64,000 nt of DNA from Salinivirga cyanobacteriivorans (GCF_001443605.1 NZ_CP013118.1:690225-754224), one strand, 5' to 3'; positions 19,073 through 27,926 are shown, numbered from the stretch's first letter. Program-made: numbers and translations. Notes: generated by a model not told the origin, from the sequence alone.

Positions 19073-20194
19073 ATGAATATTAAAACACTTGTTATTAGTT
19101 CTTTTAAAGGAAGTGGTATTTCGGACAGAGCCCAGATTGCCTCTATGCTAAAAATGCATGAGAATGGTGTTTATTTTCATATCCTGCTCAATGAAAACTC
19201 ACCCAAACAGCGTTTTCTTGAAGAAGAAGGTATTGCAACCACACCGTATACCATTAAAAGTAAAATAGATAAGAAAGCGATTCAAACTATTCGTGATATT
19301 GTAAGAAAAGAAAAAATAGACATCATACACTGCTTTAACAACAATGCTACAACAAATGCAGTGCAGGCAGCTAAAAAATTGAACGTAAAAATTATTAGTT
19401 ACAGAGGTTTCACTGGTCATGTGCATTGGTATAAGCCCAGTTCTTTAATGAATAACTTACACCCAAGGGTAGCCCGCATAGCATGTGTAAGCAATGCGGT
19501 AAAAAATCAGGTCAGAAGCCAGCTCTGGCGTAACAAGAAAAAAGCTGTTACCATTTACAAAGGGCACGATAAAGCCTGGTATGAGGGCATTCAGCCTACA
19601 AGCAGAGATAATCTTGGAGTGCCCGACAATGCATTCCTGGTAGGAATAGTGGCCAACCTAAGGCCCATGAAAGGCATTAAATATTTGATTTCAGCAGCTA
19701 AACACCTCAATGGACATTACGATATTCATTTTCTGCTCATAGGGCGCGGAATGGATAGTGATAAAGTTAAGGAACTAATTAATGAAACCCCTTTAAAGGA
19801 TAATTTTCATACATTTGGGTTCAGAAAAGATGTACTGAAAGATGTGGCCGCATGCGATATTGCCGTAAACAGCTCAATAAAAGGTGAAGGCCTGTCGAAA
19901 ACCATTATTGAGGCTATGAGCCTGAAGAAACCTGTGGTTGCGACAACTGCCGGAGGTAATCCTGAACTTATTATCGATCATGAAACAGGATTATCGGTGC
20001 CGATAAAAGATCCGGAAGCTATTGCTGATGCTATTTTGGAGTTTAAACATTCAGGTGAACTGCGCCAAAAGATGGCAATGGCCGGGTATCAATATATAAT
20101 CAACCATTTTACTGTTGAACAAACAGCCCAGCAAACAATGAACCTCTATAAAGAGTTGAAAACTGAACTTGAGACAAGTAAAAAAGTGATTTAA
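19073..20194 (+). CDS. GT4-family glycosyltransferase
   Basis: The product is 373 residues when started at ATG 19073 (MNIKTLVISSFKG). The frame extends to 19013, but the promoter element and repeat copy B cover that extension. The fold is GT-B: an N-terminal half that binds the acceptor, VGIVANLRPMKGIKYLI opening the C-terminal half, and the donor-binding signature GLSKTIIEAMSLKKPVVATTAGGNPELI around residues 283-310, with the Glu of the E-x7-E motif. It transfers a sugar from an NDP-sugar to a lipid-linked or glycan acceptor at the inner membrane. The ABC exporter gene starts 30 bases downstream, so both may serve one surface glycolipid. Confidence 0.88.
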   Translation: MNIKTLVISSFKGSGISDRAQIASMLKMHENGVYFHILLNENSPKQRFLEEEGIATTPYTIKSKIDKKAIQTIRDIVRKEKIDIIHCFNNNATTNAVQAAKKLNVKIISYRGFTGHVHWYKPSSLMNNLHPRVARIACVSNAVKNQVRSQLWRNKKKAVTIYKGHDKAWYEGIQPTSRDNLGVPDNAFLVGIVANLRPMKGIKYLISAAKHLNGHYDIHFLLIGRGMDSDKVKELINETPLKDNFHTFGFRKDVLKDVAACDIAVNSSIKGEGLSKTIIEAMSLKKPVVATTAGGNPELIIDHETGLSVPIKDPEAIADAILEFKHSGELRQKMAMAGYQYIINHFTVEQTAQQTMNLYKELKTELETSKKVI

Positions 20195-20224
20195 AAACAA
20201 CAGTAGGAAGTAAAAAATTCAATA

Positions 20225-22045
20225 ATGAAATATTTTGGTGAATTTCTCAGGTATGCTTTTCCATATAAATGGCGATTAGGTTTAAGTGTTTTATTTAATT
20301 TTCTTGCCACTATTTTCACACTTGCCTCTTTTGGTATGGCCATTCCCTTTCTAGGCATTTTGTTTAATCAGCAGGAAATAGTTACTGAGCAGGTGCCATG
20401 GGAGATGACAGCAAAAGCTGTGATGCACAATTTTAATTATCTCTTAAGCAAAGTGCTCCTTGAAGAAGGTGCACACAGTGCACTTCTTCTGGTTAGTATG
20501 ATAGTAGTGATATCGGTAACACTTAAGAGTATTTTTAACTATCTGGGCAACTACATAATTGTTCCGATGCGCACAGGCATGATAAAAGATATACGCAATA
20601 ATCTGTACAGAAAGATTATTTACTTGCCGATGCGCTATTTCTCTGAAGAGCGTAAAGGAGATTTAATATCGCGGATGATTGGTGATGTAAAAGAGCTTGA
20701 AGGCTCAGTAGTAAACTCGCTGCAAAAAGCCTTAAAATCGCCAATTGAACTTTTCGGGTACCTATTTGCACTTTTTGCCATGAGTTCGCAGCTTACATTT
20801 ATTGTAATTTTCCTGTTGCCGGTAAGTGGTTTTTTAATCAGCCGTTTGGCAAAAAATCTTCGCGGCAAAGCAGTAAAAGGTCAAAGAAGACTTGGAAACC
20901 TGCTCATCAATATAGAAGAAACACTTTTTGGGATAAGAATTATTAAAGCATTTACAGCTGAAGACAAAGCCAAACAGCGCTTTGAAAAAGAAAATGGGTC
21001 TTATGCTAGGATAATGAATAAAGTATTGTGGAAAAAATTCCTGGCTCATCCCATAAGTGAGACAATGGGTACAATTGTGATTGTTCTGGTTATGTGGTAT
21101 GGCGGTAAAATGGTGCTAGACGAAACTGCAACCCTTGAACCAGAAGAATTTATTACTTATATAATTTTCTTTACCCAAATACTAACACCGGCTAAATCAT
21201 TGTCGAACCTTTATTTCGACATTAACAAAGGAATGGCTGCATATGAGCGTGTTCGCGAAGTACTTATTGCCGATGAAAGCATAAAAAATGCCCCCGGAGC
21301 CACAAAAATTGACACTTTTAAAGAATCAATCCGTTATGAAGATGTGACATTTAGTTACAGCTCACAGGCAGAGGTACTCAAAAATATCAATATCGATATT
21401 CCAAAAGGGCAAACCGTGGCACTTGTAGGCCAAAGTGGTGCCGGGAAATCAACCCTGGTAGATCTGCTACCCAGGTTTTATGACATTGACCATGGCAAGA
21501 TATTCGTCGATGGGAAAGACCTCAAAAGCTATGATATAAAATCATTGAGGAATCTCATTGGAATTGTGAGCCAGGAACAAATTCTATTTAATGATACAAT
21601 TTATAACAACATAGCTTTTGGTATTGAAAAAACCACTGAAGAAGAGGTGATTAAGGCGGCGAAAGTTGCCAATGCCCATGAATTTATCGTTAATACGGAA
21701 AAAGGATACCAAACCGTAATTGGAGACCGTGGGAGTAAGCTTTCGGGCGGCCAAAGGCAACGTATTACTATAGCAAGAGCTATATTGGTAAATCCACCAA
21801 TTCTGATTTTAGACGAAGCCACGTCGGCACTGGATGTAGAATCAGAAAAACTTGTGCAACAAGCGCTTGATCATTTAATGAAAAACCGCACTTCAATTGT
21901 AATTGCACACCGTTTATCAACAGTAAAAAATGCTGATTTGGTATGTGTAATGCGCGATGGTAAAATTATTGAATCAGGTAAGCACAATGAATTATTGGAG
22001 AAAGGCGGAGCGTTCAAAGAGCTCTATCAACAGCAAATGGAGTAA
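20225..22045 (+). CDS. MsbA-type ABC exporter (lipid/glycolipid flippase)
   Basis: The 606-residue half-transporter has a six-helix N-terminal domain (about 1-330) and a C-terminal ATPase. Walker A is GQSGAGKST (about 401-409), the Q-loop region follows at IGIVSQEQILFND, the signature is LSGGQRQR (about 505), Walker B is ILILDEATSALD (about 525), and the H-loop is IAHRLST. As a homodimer in the inner membrane it would flip lipid A core or another amphipathic lipid. The pairing with a glycosyltransferase 30 bases upstream supports a lipid-sugar substrate. Assignment to true MsbA rather than another lipid exporter is likely but not certain. Confidence 0.9.
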   Translation: MKYFGEFLRYAFPYKWRLGLSVLFNFLATIFTLASFGMAIPFLGILFNQQEIVTEQVPWEMTAKAVMHNFNYLLSKVLLEEGAHSALLLVSMIVVISVTLKSIFNYLGNYIIVPMRTGMIKDIRNNLYRKIIYLPMRYFSEERKGDLISRMIGDVKELEGSVVNSLQKALKSPIELFGYLFALFAMSSQLTFIVIFLLPVSGFLISRLAKNLRGKAVKGQRRLGNLLINIEETLFGIRIIKAFTAEDKAKQRFEKENGSYARIMNKVLWKKFLAHPISETMGTIVIVLVMWYGGKMVLDETATLEPEEFITYIIFFTQILTPAKSLSNLYFDINKGMAAYERVREVLIADESIKNAPGATKIDTFKESIRYEDVTFSYSSQAEVLKNINIDIPKGQTVALVGQSGAGKSTLVDLLPRFYDIDHGKIFVDGKDLKSYDIKSLRNLIGIVSQEQILFNDTIYNNIAFGIEKTTEEEVIKAAKVANAHEFIVNTEKGYQTVIGDRGSKLSGGQRQRITIARAILVNPPILILDEATSALDVESEKLVQQALDHLMKNRTSIVIAHRLSTVKNADLVCVMRDGKIIESGKHNELLEKGGAFKELYQQQME

Positions 22046-22237
22046 AACTACATAATTATCAATTTGCTTTCAAATTGTAGGAATAATCAGTGAAACAGGA
22101 AAAGTCCTGTCTTCGATAAGGAAGCTTCATTTTTGAGGTCCGGGAGGTCTGAAAAATGGGAATTTACTTGTGTAAATGATCATTTTGAAGGCAAGCGTAA
22201 CGAAAACAATAGAGTTTTCCGGCGGAGAATAATTAAA

Positions 22238-22264
22238 AAGGCCATCCCAAAAACAGATGGCCTT
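22238..22264 (-). terminator. Terminator of cold-shock-domain gene
   Basis: Arms AAGGCCATC and GATGGCCTT enclose a 9-base loop. On the minus strand a T run follows the hairpin, just after the stop at 22272. The 190 bases between the ABC exporter and this hairpin show no gene. Confidence 0.8.
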
Positions 22265-22271
22265 ACAGTAA

Positions 22272-22724
22272 TTATCTTATAACTTCAACATCAATAGCAA
22301 CAGGGCCTTTAGGGCCTTTTTCTGTTTGGAATGTTACAATATTATTTTCCTTGACAGGTTCTTTGGTGTTTTTCACATGAAAGAAAACACTTGCATTGGA
22401 TTGTTTATCTTTAATAAAACCAAATCCTTTATCGTCGTTGTAGAAAGTAACGACACCTTTGCGTAGAAGCTCTTCTTCCGGTAGATCTTCATTTTTCGGA
22501 ATGCTTATATCAATATCATTAGGATCAACTTCGGTTTTTTCACTCGGATCCGGGGGAGTATCAGATAAATTGCCATTTTCGTCCACGTAAGCAATCATAT
22601 CATCCAGGCTCGTTTTACCTGCATTCTCTTTTCGCTCTTCGCGTCTTTGCGCTTTAGCTTTACGTTTCTTTTCTTTTTTTGTTCTGACTTCTTTTTTGTT
22701 GTAAGTTTCGCGGGATCTGCCCAT
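22272..22724 (-). CDS. Cold-shock-domain protein with basic N-terminal extension
   Basis: The 150 residues split in two. Residues 1-45 are highly basic (runs of KKEKKRKAKAQRREERKE), followed by an acidic linker to about 85. Residues about 88-150 form a cold-shock domain with RNP1 KGFGFI and RNP2 VFFHV, ending in GPKGPVAIDVEVIR. The domain binds single-stranded RNA or DNA. The basic tail probably adds nonspecific nucleic-acid or ribosome contact. It stands next to a classic Csp gene and an RRM protein on the same strand, so this is a cluster of RNA chaperones. A hairpin terminator separates it from the Csp gene upstream. Confidence 0.88.
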   Translation of the reverse strand: MGRSRETYNKKEVRTKKEKKRKAKAQRREERKENAGKTSLDDMIAYVDENGNLSDTPPDPSEKTEVDPNDIDISIPKNEDLPEEELLRKGVVTFYNDDKGFGFIKDKQSNASVFFHVKNTKEPVKENNIVTFQTEKGPKGPVAIDVEVIR

Positions 22725-22755
22725 ATATGTCCTTTCGTTTAAAAATTAGTTGGAA

Positions 22756-22788
22756 AAAACCCATTTCAGCAAACCTGAAATGGGTTTT
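22756..22788 (-). terminator. Terminator of csp gene
   Basis: Fourteen-base arms (AAAACCCATTTCAG and CTGAAATGGGTTTT) enclose a 5-base loop. The hairpin lies 35 bases after the stop of the small cold-shock gene, with T residues on both sides. Confidence 0.85.
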
Positions 22789-22822
22789 AAAATATCAATT
22801 CAAGCTTTTAGAAATAATTCAC

Positions 22823-23023
22823 TTAGCTCATTGTTTTTACATCAACAGCCATTGGGCCTTTTTCGCCTTGTTTCATTTCAAAAGTTACTTCCTGACCTTC
22901 GTCTAGTCCCTGGTATGAGTCTACTAAGCCAGTGCGGTGAACGAATACATCATTACCGTCTTCCATTTCAATGAATCCAAATCCTTTGGTATCATTGTAC
23001 CATTTTACTTTACCTTGTGCCAT
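22823..23023 (-). CDS. CspA-family cold shock protein
   Basis: The 66-residue protein is a single cold-shock domain: MAQGKVKWYND, RNP1 KGFGFI (about 14-19), RNP2 DVFVH (about 25-29), and GEKGPMAVDV at the end. It acts as an RNA chaperone that melts secondary structure in mRNA. The RRM gene ends 14 bases upstream on the same strand, so both probably share one transcript started at 23525. Confidence 0.95.
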   Translation of the reverse strand: MAQGKVKWYNDTKGFGFIEMEDGNDVFVHRTGLVDSYQGLDEGQEVTFEMKQGEKGPMAVDVKTMS

Positions 23024-23037
23024 AGAGCTAAATTCTA

Positions 23038-23298
23038 TTATCGGTTAAAATTTTCTTTTCTTGGACGTGCCTCATTAACAACCATCTCACGTTCTTCGTA
23101 AGTAGCGCCATTGAGTTCTTCGATAGCTTTGTTTGCTTCGTCTTGGTTTTCCATAGTAACGAATCCAAAGCCTTTACTTCTACCGCTGAATTTGTCGGTA
23201 ATAATTTTTGTAGAAGATACTGCTCCGTAATCTTCAAATACCTCCTGGAGGTCTGTTTCATTAACCCTGTAATTAAGGTTTCCTACGTAAATGTTCAT
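23038..23298 (-). CDS. Single-RRM RNA-binding protein
   Basis: The 86 residues form one RNA recognition motif with RNP2 MNIYVGNL at the N-terminus and RNP1 KGFGFVTM at about 43-50, followed by a short basic tail ending KENFNR. Such small RRM proteins are frequent in Bacteroidota and cyanobacteria and bind single-stranded RNA. It appears to be the first gene of a two-gene transcript with the Csp gene. A 220-base leader precedes it, which suggests post-transcriptional, possibly temperature-dependent, control. Confidence 0.92.
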   Translation of the reverse strand: MNIYVGNLNYRVNETDLQEVFEDYGAVSSTKIITDKFSGRSKGFGFVTMENQDEANKAIEELNGATYEEREMVVNEARPRKENFNR

Positions 23299-23518
23299 TG
23301 TAAAAAAATTAAATTGTTCTTGTCAACTGCAAGCTTTACATCCTTTAATACTTATTGGATATTCTGACATCTGGTGAGAGGTGAAAAAATCCTTACGCAT
23401 GTGATCGGCGGTATTACCCGCAGTTTTTGTTAATTAAGGATTTAAAAATTTTTGGCAGATGTGAACTAATACTGTGAAAGAAATTAGTAAAAAAAGCAAC
23501 GAATTCTTAAATCATATT
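23299..23518 (-). promoter_or_regulatory. Long 5' leader of RRM-csp transcript
   Basis: Between the promoter element at 23525-23532 and the ATG at 23298 lie about 220 untranslated bases with no open frame. A small GC hairpin (GCGG/CCGC) sits at 23408-23421. Long structured leaders are known for cold-shock mRNAs in other phyla; this role here is inferred from gene content and length. Confidence 0.45.
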
Positions 23519-23524
23519 CGGTGA

Positions 23525-23532
23525 CAAATATA
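23525..23532 (-). promoter_or_regulatory. Promoter -7 element of RRM-csp transcript
   Basis: CAAATATA on the plus strand reads TATATTTG on the minus strand. No better candidate lies closer to the RRM gene. The bases from 23533 to 23711 contain no gene that I can see. Confidence 0.55.
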
Positions 23533-23711
23533 AGCATTATTTTTGGTTTACATACTTTTCATCGTTTTTTTCAACAAAAATTCTATCATAGCTACCATTA
23601 ATGCAAAAAAACACTAAAAATATTTTTCTGTATGTCAAGGCTCTAGCCAAACCATGTCTTTTTTGGAGCAAAAAAAGGCTGATTTGCCTTTTGAGATAAA
23701 AAATAATGATT

Positions 23712-23719
23712 TATATTTG
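23712..23719 (+). promoter_or_regulatory. Promoter -7 element of tRNA operon
   Basis: TATATTTG lies 35 bases before the first tRNA-like sequence at 23754 and would drive the broken tRNA copy and the three intact tRNAs up to the terminator at 24209. Confidence 0.6.
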
Positions 23720-23753
23720 CATCCGCATTTAGCGAAAAGCTCTTTAAAATTAT

Positions 23754-23867
23754 GCGAGAATAGCTCAGCTCAGAAAAACAAAAATCTTTGATTTTGTGTG
23801 TTTTTCGTGAGTCCTCGAAATTTTATGAGAATTGAAAATTTTCTAAATTTCGGGATTGGCAGAGCAC
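23754..23867 (+). pseudogene. 5' fragment of tRNA-Gly interrupted by a double hairpin
   Basis: Bases 23754-23768 are identical to the first 15 bases of the tRNA-Gly(GCC) at 23873. Bases 23855-23867 (ATTGGCAGAGCAC) continue it to the end of the D arm with small changes. Between them, inside what would be the D loop, are 86 bases filled by two adjacent hairpins (23769-23811 and 23813-23854). No anticodon arm or T arm follows, so the fragment cannot be a functional tRNA. It would be transcribed as the leader of the tRNA operon. Confidence 0.6.
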
Positions 23868-23872
23868 AATAA

Positions 23873-23945
<73 letters not shown>

Positions 23946-23959
23946 CAAATTAAAATTCA

Positions 23960-24042
23960 GGGGAGATACCAAAGCGGCCAACTGGGGCAGACTGTAAATC
24001 TGCTGGCGTATGCCTTCGGAGGTTCGAATCCTTCTCTCCCCA
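23960..24042 (+). tRNA. tRNA-Tyr (anticodon GTA)
   Basis: The 83-base class II tRNA has acceptor stem GGGGAGA/TCTCCCC, anticodon stem GCAGA/TCTGC with loop CTGTAAA (anticodon GTA), a long variable arm (TGGCGTATGCCTTC) and T arm GGTTCGAATCC, with discriminator A. Confidence 0.96.
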
Positions 24043-24128
24043 CTTTAACCGAAAAAGCATTTAGCGAAGTCGGAGTTCGTTGCTTAAGTAAAAGCTTTGT
24101 AGGCCTTCACTAAAGCTTCGGCGCACAA

Positions 24129-24201
24129 GCGGGAGTAGCTCAGTTGATAGAGCATCAGCCTTCCAAGCTGAGGGCCGCGAGTTTGAATCTCGTCTCCCGC
24201 T
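24129..24201 (+). tRNA. tRNA-Gly (anticodon TCC)
   Basis: The acceptor stem is GCGGGAG/CTCCCGC, the anticodon loop CTTCCAA (anticodon TCC), and the T arm GTTTGAATC. Length 73. The 86-base spacer before it holds an inverted repeat AAGCTTT/AAAGCTT at about 24091-24117 but no further tRNA. Confidence 0.95.
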
Positions 24202-24208
24202 CAACAGT

Positions 24209-24237
24209 AAAGCGACATCAGAAGTGTCGCTTTTTTT
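24209..24237 (+). terminator. Terminator of tRNA operon
   Basis: Arms AAAGCGACA and TGTCGCTTT with a 7-base loop, followed by a run of seven T residues, lie 7 bases after the last tRNA. Confidence 0.9.
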
Positions 24238-24331
24238 ATTTTCCCGTGGCTATAGAAAACTATTCAACACCTTTTTTTGAAATGCAGAATTAATACTAAA
24301 AAAATAAATGCTGTGTTTGAAATACCATGAG

Positions 24332-25255
24332 CTAACTTTTCAACAACCTCACAACGTTATCTACTTTAGCCGCCATTGGTAAATAGCCATCAATCCAATG
24401 AATTTCGACACCTTTCCTTTGCATTCTTCTAAACCATGTCATTTGTCTTTTAGCAAACTGATGAATGGCAATATTGAGACGTTCTACCATAGTATCATAA
24501 TCCATCTCACCGGTCAAATACCACGTAAGGTATTTGTATTCTAAACCGTATGAGATGAGTTTTTCAGGATCTACGCCGCGATCAAGTAATTTTTTGGTTT
24601 CCTCAACCATCCCCTCCTCGAGCCTTTGGTGTAAGCGCTCTGTGATTCTTTTCCGTACCTGCGGCCTGTCATATGAAGGCGCTACAATCAACGGTTTTAT
24701 ATTGGGCATTTCTGTTTCCTCCACATTGTGATCTTCATAATAACGAGCTATCTCAATAGCTCTAATGGCCCGTTGCTTAGTATCAACATCGGTTGTGTTA
24801 TGAAGTTGCTTCATTTCTGAAAGCATTTGAGTCAGGTCTTCCAAACTTTTGGACTTTAGTTCAGCCCGAAGATTGGCATTCTGAGGGACATCGAGCAATT
24901 TATAACGCGAAACAACTGATTCCACATATAAGCCTGTACCCCCGCTCAAAACGGGGAAATTCTTTCGTGCTTTGATGTCCTCATAAGCCTTTAGAAAGTC
25001 CTGCTGAAACTGGAATACGCTGTAGGTTTCGCCAGCATCTTTTATATCAATTAAATGATAGGGTATTTTTTGGCCATCTATGACATAATCATCCAGGTCT
25101 TTGCCAGTTCCGATTGACATTCCTCTGAATACCTGTCGACTATCTGCACTAATTATTTCTCCATTGAGTTCTTTAGCCAAATTTACTGCCAGGGATGTTT
25201 TCCCGGTTGCTGTTAAACCTGTTACGACAAGTAAATCATATTTTATCTCTGTCAT
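24332..25255 (-). CDS. miaA: tRNA dimethylallyltransferase
   Basis: MiaA attaches a dimethylallyl group to A37 of tRNAs that read codons starting with U, which improves decoding. The 307 residues show the P-loop GLTATGKTS (about 13-21), the ISADSRQVFRGMSIGTGKD substrate motif, LSGGTGLYVESVV, and the C-terminal FAKRQMTWFRRM segment that contacts tRNA. Its own promoter element lies at 25271, 16 bases before the ATG. The neighbouring tRNA-Tyr is one of the expected substrates, though the adjacency is probably chance. Confidence 0.96.
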   Translation of the reverse strand: MTEIKYDLLVVTGLTATGKTSLAVNLAKELNGEIISADSRQVFRGMSIGTGKDLDDYVIDGQKIPYHLIDIKDAGETYSVFQFQQDFLKAYEDIKARKNFPVLSGGTGLYVESVVSRYKLLDVPQNANLRAELKSKSLEDLTQMLSEMKQLHNTTDVDTKQRAIRAIEIARYYEDHNVEETEMPNIKPLIVAPSYDRPQVRKRITERLHQRLEEGMVEETKKLLDRGVDPEKLISYGLEYKYLTWYLTGEMDYDTMVERLNIAIHQFAKRQMTWFRRMQRKGVEIHWIDGYLPMAAKVDNVVRLLKS

Positions 25256-25270
25256 AGAATACAGTTTTTA

Positions 25271-25278
25271 CAAATATA
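25271..25278 (-). promoter_or_regulatory. Promoter -7 element of miaA
   Basis: CAAATATA on the plus strand is TATATTTG on the minus strand, with the predicted start of transcription about 10 bases before the miaA ATG. Confidence 0.6.
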
Positions 25279-25333
25279 ATGGCAAACGATTAGTTTTTAT
25301 CAATTGACCATTAATTATTAAATGCAGTTCGGT

Positions 25334-25341
25334 TATATTTG
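25334..25341 (+). promoter_or_regulatory. Promoter -7 element deciding the start of the GT83-like gene
   Basis: TATATTTG lies downstream of the first ATG of the open frame (25322) and 26 bases before the ATG at 25367, so the latter is the real start. Confidence 0.6.
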
Positions 25342-25366
25342 TGCTATCAATTTTATTTGTTATTCG

Positions 25367-27004
25367 ATGGAGAAAAAAATATTACTTGCATTAATTCTGA
25401 TTACACTTTTAACCGGTCTGTTTTCACATCTTGATAAAATCGGACTCAGAGCCGAAGAACCCAGAAGAGCTATTGTTGGGATAGAAACTTATGTAACAGG
25501 CAACCTCATAGTGCCACAAATTCACAATGAAACATATTACAATAAACCCCCGGTATACAACTGGATTATTGCACTCTTCTATCTTATTTTTCAATCTTTT
25601 TCTGAGTGGGTTGTCAGGTTACCGGGCATACTTTTTTTCCTACTCACCGGATGGACTATTTATAAAGCCACTAAAAACCATCTAGGAAAAGAGACAGCCC
25701 TGCTTGGCTCGTTGTTTTATTTTACAAGCGCCGACCTGCTTTTTTATGGTACTATCAATGCAGGTGAGATAGATATATTTTATGCATTGATAGTTGTTTT
25801 GCATGCTCTTGCAATATTCCGGTATTTTCACCGAAAAGCCTATCTTGCAATGTTTCTGATTTCATATCTCCTAACTTTTATTGGAGTTATGACCAAAGGA
25901 ATTCCATCATTAGCTTTTCAGGCCATAACTATACTTGCAATTTGCCTGTATTATCGTAAGTGGAAATTACTTTTCAGCTGGCAACACATTGCAGGCATTA
26001 TTATGTTGTTTACATTGCTGGGGGGCTACTTCTATTTATATAATCAACAAGCCAACCTTGAAGGTTTTCTGGCACAACAATTTGCCGAATCTTCTGATAA
26101 ATCATTTAATGAAGGCTCATTGAGTAGTATTCTTACAAGCATTTTCGATTTTCCCTATCAGCTTTTACTTTTGGTAATGCCATGGTCTTTACTTCTTATC
26201 ACCTTTATTTTGAGAAAGGTCAGAAAAGGATATTCATCCAACAAGCTGCTTGTTTTTTCTGCACTTTTTGTTTTAACTAACATCATCATTTACTGGATAT
26301 CACCGGGCGTTCGTAATCGCTATTTGTACATGTTCCTGCCTTTTCTTGCAATTATGGCAGCCTGGATATTCGCAAAACTTCCATCATTAAAAAAACCAGC
26401 CAGACTCGATTATTATTTTCCTGTTGCAGGATTGGTTTTGTCGCTGATTGCGGTATTGATATTTCCGTTTTTTAAGAACGTAAGCCAACACGTAGATTAT
26501 AAATGGATCTACACATCAGTTTTTTCAGTAGTTATCGCTTTCACTTTATTTTACGCTATTCGTAAACCCAAACTGGCTATCTACCTTTTTATTCTGGCGC
26601 TTACAATGGGTAGAATATGGTTCAATTTATCTGTATTGCCTTTTCTTGAACACAGGTCTACTGCTATTGAGTATGAAAACCATGTAAAAAACATGAACCA
26701 AATTACCAATAAGCAGCAAATATTCTGGACTGGAGCACCACTAACCTATGAACCGGAGCTGAAAATGGGCGGACAGGTTTTATTAAAAGAGCAATTTGAT
26801 ATTCCACCGACCCTACCCTATGGTATTCCCTATTACCAGTTTAAACATTCGGGTTACATTATGGATTACGATACAATTATTCGACCCAATCGGTATTACC
26901 TTGGGCCTGATACAATGATACAGCATAAAAACATTGATACGTTATATGATTTCACGGAGAAATGGCATAACAGGAAATTAATTTTATTCAAAAAAAAAGG
27001 CTAG
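25367..27004 (+). CDS. ArnT/PMT-like membrane glycosyltransferase (GT83/GT39 type)
   Basis: The 545-residue integral membrane protein has about 11-13 predicted helices and a C-terminal globular part (about 440-545). The first periplasmic loop contains GLRAEEPRRA, the position of the acidic catalytic motif in ArnT/PMT-type transferases, followed by NKPPVYNW, which is also typical. These enzymes use polyprenyl-phosphate sugars as donors and act on lipid A or glycans on the outer face of the inner membrane. Starting at MEKKILLALILITLL gives a clean first helix. The last 4 bases overlap the 3' end of the convergent flippase-like gene. The sugar transferred cannot be told from sequence. Confidence 0.8.
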   Translation: MEKKILLALILITLLTGLFSHLDKIGLRAEEPRRAIVGIETYVTGNLIVPQIHNETYYNKPPVYNWIIALFYLIFQSFSEWVVRLPGILFFLLTGWTIYKATKNHLGKETALLGSLFYFTSADLLFYGTINAGEIDIFYALIVVLHALAIFRYFHRKAYLAMFLISYLLTFIGVMTKGIPSLAFQAITILAICLYYRKWKLLFSWQHIAGIIMLFTLLGGYFYLYNQQANLEGFLAQQFAESSDKSFNEGSLSSILTSIFDFPYQLLLLVMPWSLLLITFILRKVRKGYSSNKLLVFSALFVLTNIIIYWISPGVRNRYLYMFLPFLAIMAAWIFAKLPSLKKPARLDYYFPVAGLVLSLIAVLIFPFFKNVSQHVDYKWIYTSVFSVVIAFTLFYAIRKPKLAIYLFILALTMGRIWFNLSVLPFLEHRSTAIEYENHVKNMNQITNKQQIFWTGAPLTYEPELKMGGQVLLKEQFDIPPTLPYGIPYYQFKHSGYIMDYDTIIRPNRYYLGPDTMIQHKNIDTLYDFTEKWHNRKLILFKKKG

Positions 27005-27903
27005 GAAAGTAAAGTTTCGGATTGTTCTTCTTTCATATTAGTGCCGTCATATTGTGGTGTTTTTATAAAAAAATAAACCCCTGAAAAGTTTACAATCACT
27101 GTAACAAAATATATTGTAAGTGCAAGAGCTATTGAAGTTTCTGTATGCAAACCGAACCATTGCGAACCGTAAAAAAACACAAGTTCCCGCAGACCAACAC
27201 CTCCAATTGATACCGGGATAATAATGGCTATAGAAGAAATAAGAAATACCAATAAATAACTAAGAAAATTCATCTCTACGCCAAATGCAAGCAGCACGAA
27301 AAAGGCCGTAAGAACCTGCCCTATCTGAACAATTAATGACAATCCGGAAATACGAAAAAACTCACCTTTATAATTCGGGAAAAAGGCTACTACGACAAAC
27401 CACAAAGCAATGTAGGCTACCGGAATCAATGTAAAATACCATTGTTGCATGGGCATTGCATAGGGAATAAAAAATGTAAGTGCCAATGCCAGTATCACAA
27501 TGGCATGTAATCCACTACCGCGATCGAGCAGTACTGCACCCAAAACCTTTTTTGTATTGACATTGGTAAACTTTTGAATCCACCATACTTTGTATCCATC
27601 ACCACCAATACCACCGGGCAGAAAAGTATTGTAGAACATGCATAGCCAATACAATTTCAGGTTAAGTTTGTACCCCATCCCAACGTTTATGGCATCGAAT
27701 AAATATTTAAGTCTGAAAGCAGCAACAACTTTTGATAGAGCAAACATCACAACACTGGCAACAATTACAAGCGGGTTGGCATTGCGAATAGTTTCAAATA
27801 CGCTTTTGCCATCAATTTTGGAAAATACAAACCAAAGTGCGGCAGCTACAAAGGCTATTTTAAAAGCCATTTTCAGGTAACGATATTGTTTCTTTTTCTC
27901 CAA
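27001..27903 (-). CDS. Flippase-like / LPG-synthase transmembrane domain protein (UPF0104/AglD type)
   Basis: The 300-residue protein has seven or eight predicted membrane helices and the conserved loop motifs FLPGGIGGDGYKVW (about 95-108) and PVSIGGVGLRE (about 230-240), which define the lysylphosphatidylglycerol-synthase transmembrane/AglD-like family. There is no C-terminal synthase domain, so it is the membrane part alone. Stand-alone members are thought to move lipid-linked substrates or help polyprenyl-linked sugar transfer. The convergent overlap with a polyprenyl-sugar transferase gene fits such a role, but this is inference. Confidence 0.82.
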   Translation of the reverse strand: MEKKKQYRYLKMAFKIAFVAAALWFVFSKIDGKSVFETIRNANPLVIVASVVMFALSKVVAAFRLKYLFDAINVGMGYKLNLKLYWLCMFYNTFLPGGIGGDGYKVWWIQKFTNVNTKKVLGAVLLDRGSGLHAIVILALALTFFIPYAMPMQQWYFTLIPVAYIALWFVVVAFFPNYKGEFFRISGLSLIVQIGQVLTAFFVLLAFGVEMNFLSYLLVFLISSIAIIIPVSIGGVGLRELVFFYGSQWFGLHTETSIALALTIYFVTVIVNFSGVYFFIKTPQYDGTNMKEEQSETLLS

Positions 27904-27926
27904 TTTTCGTGTTTTTAATATGATGG

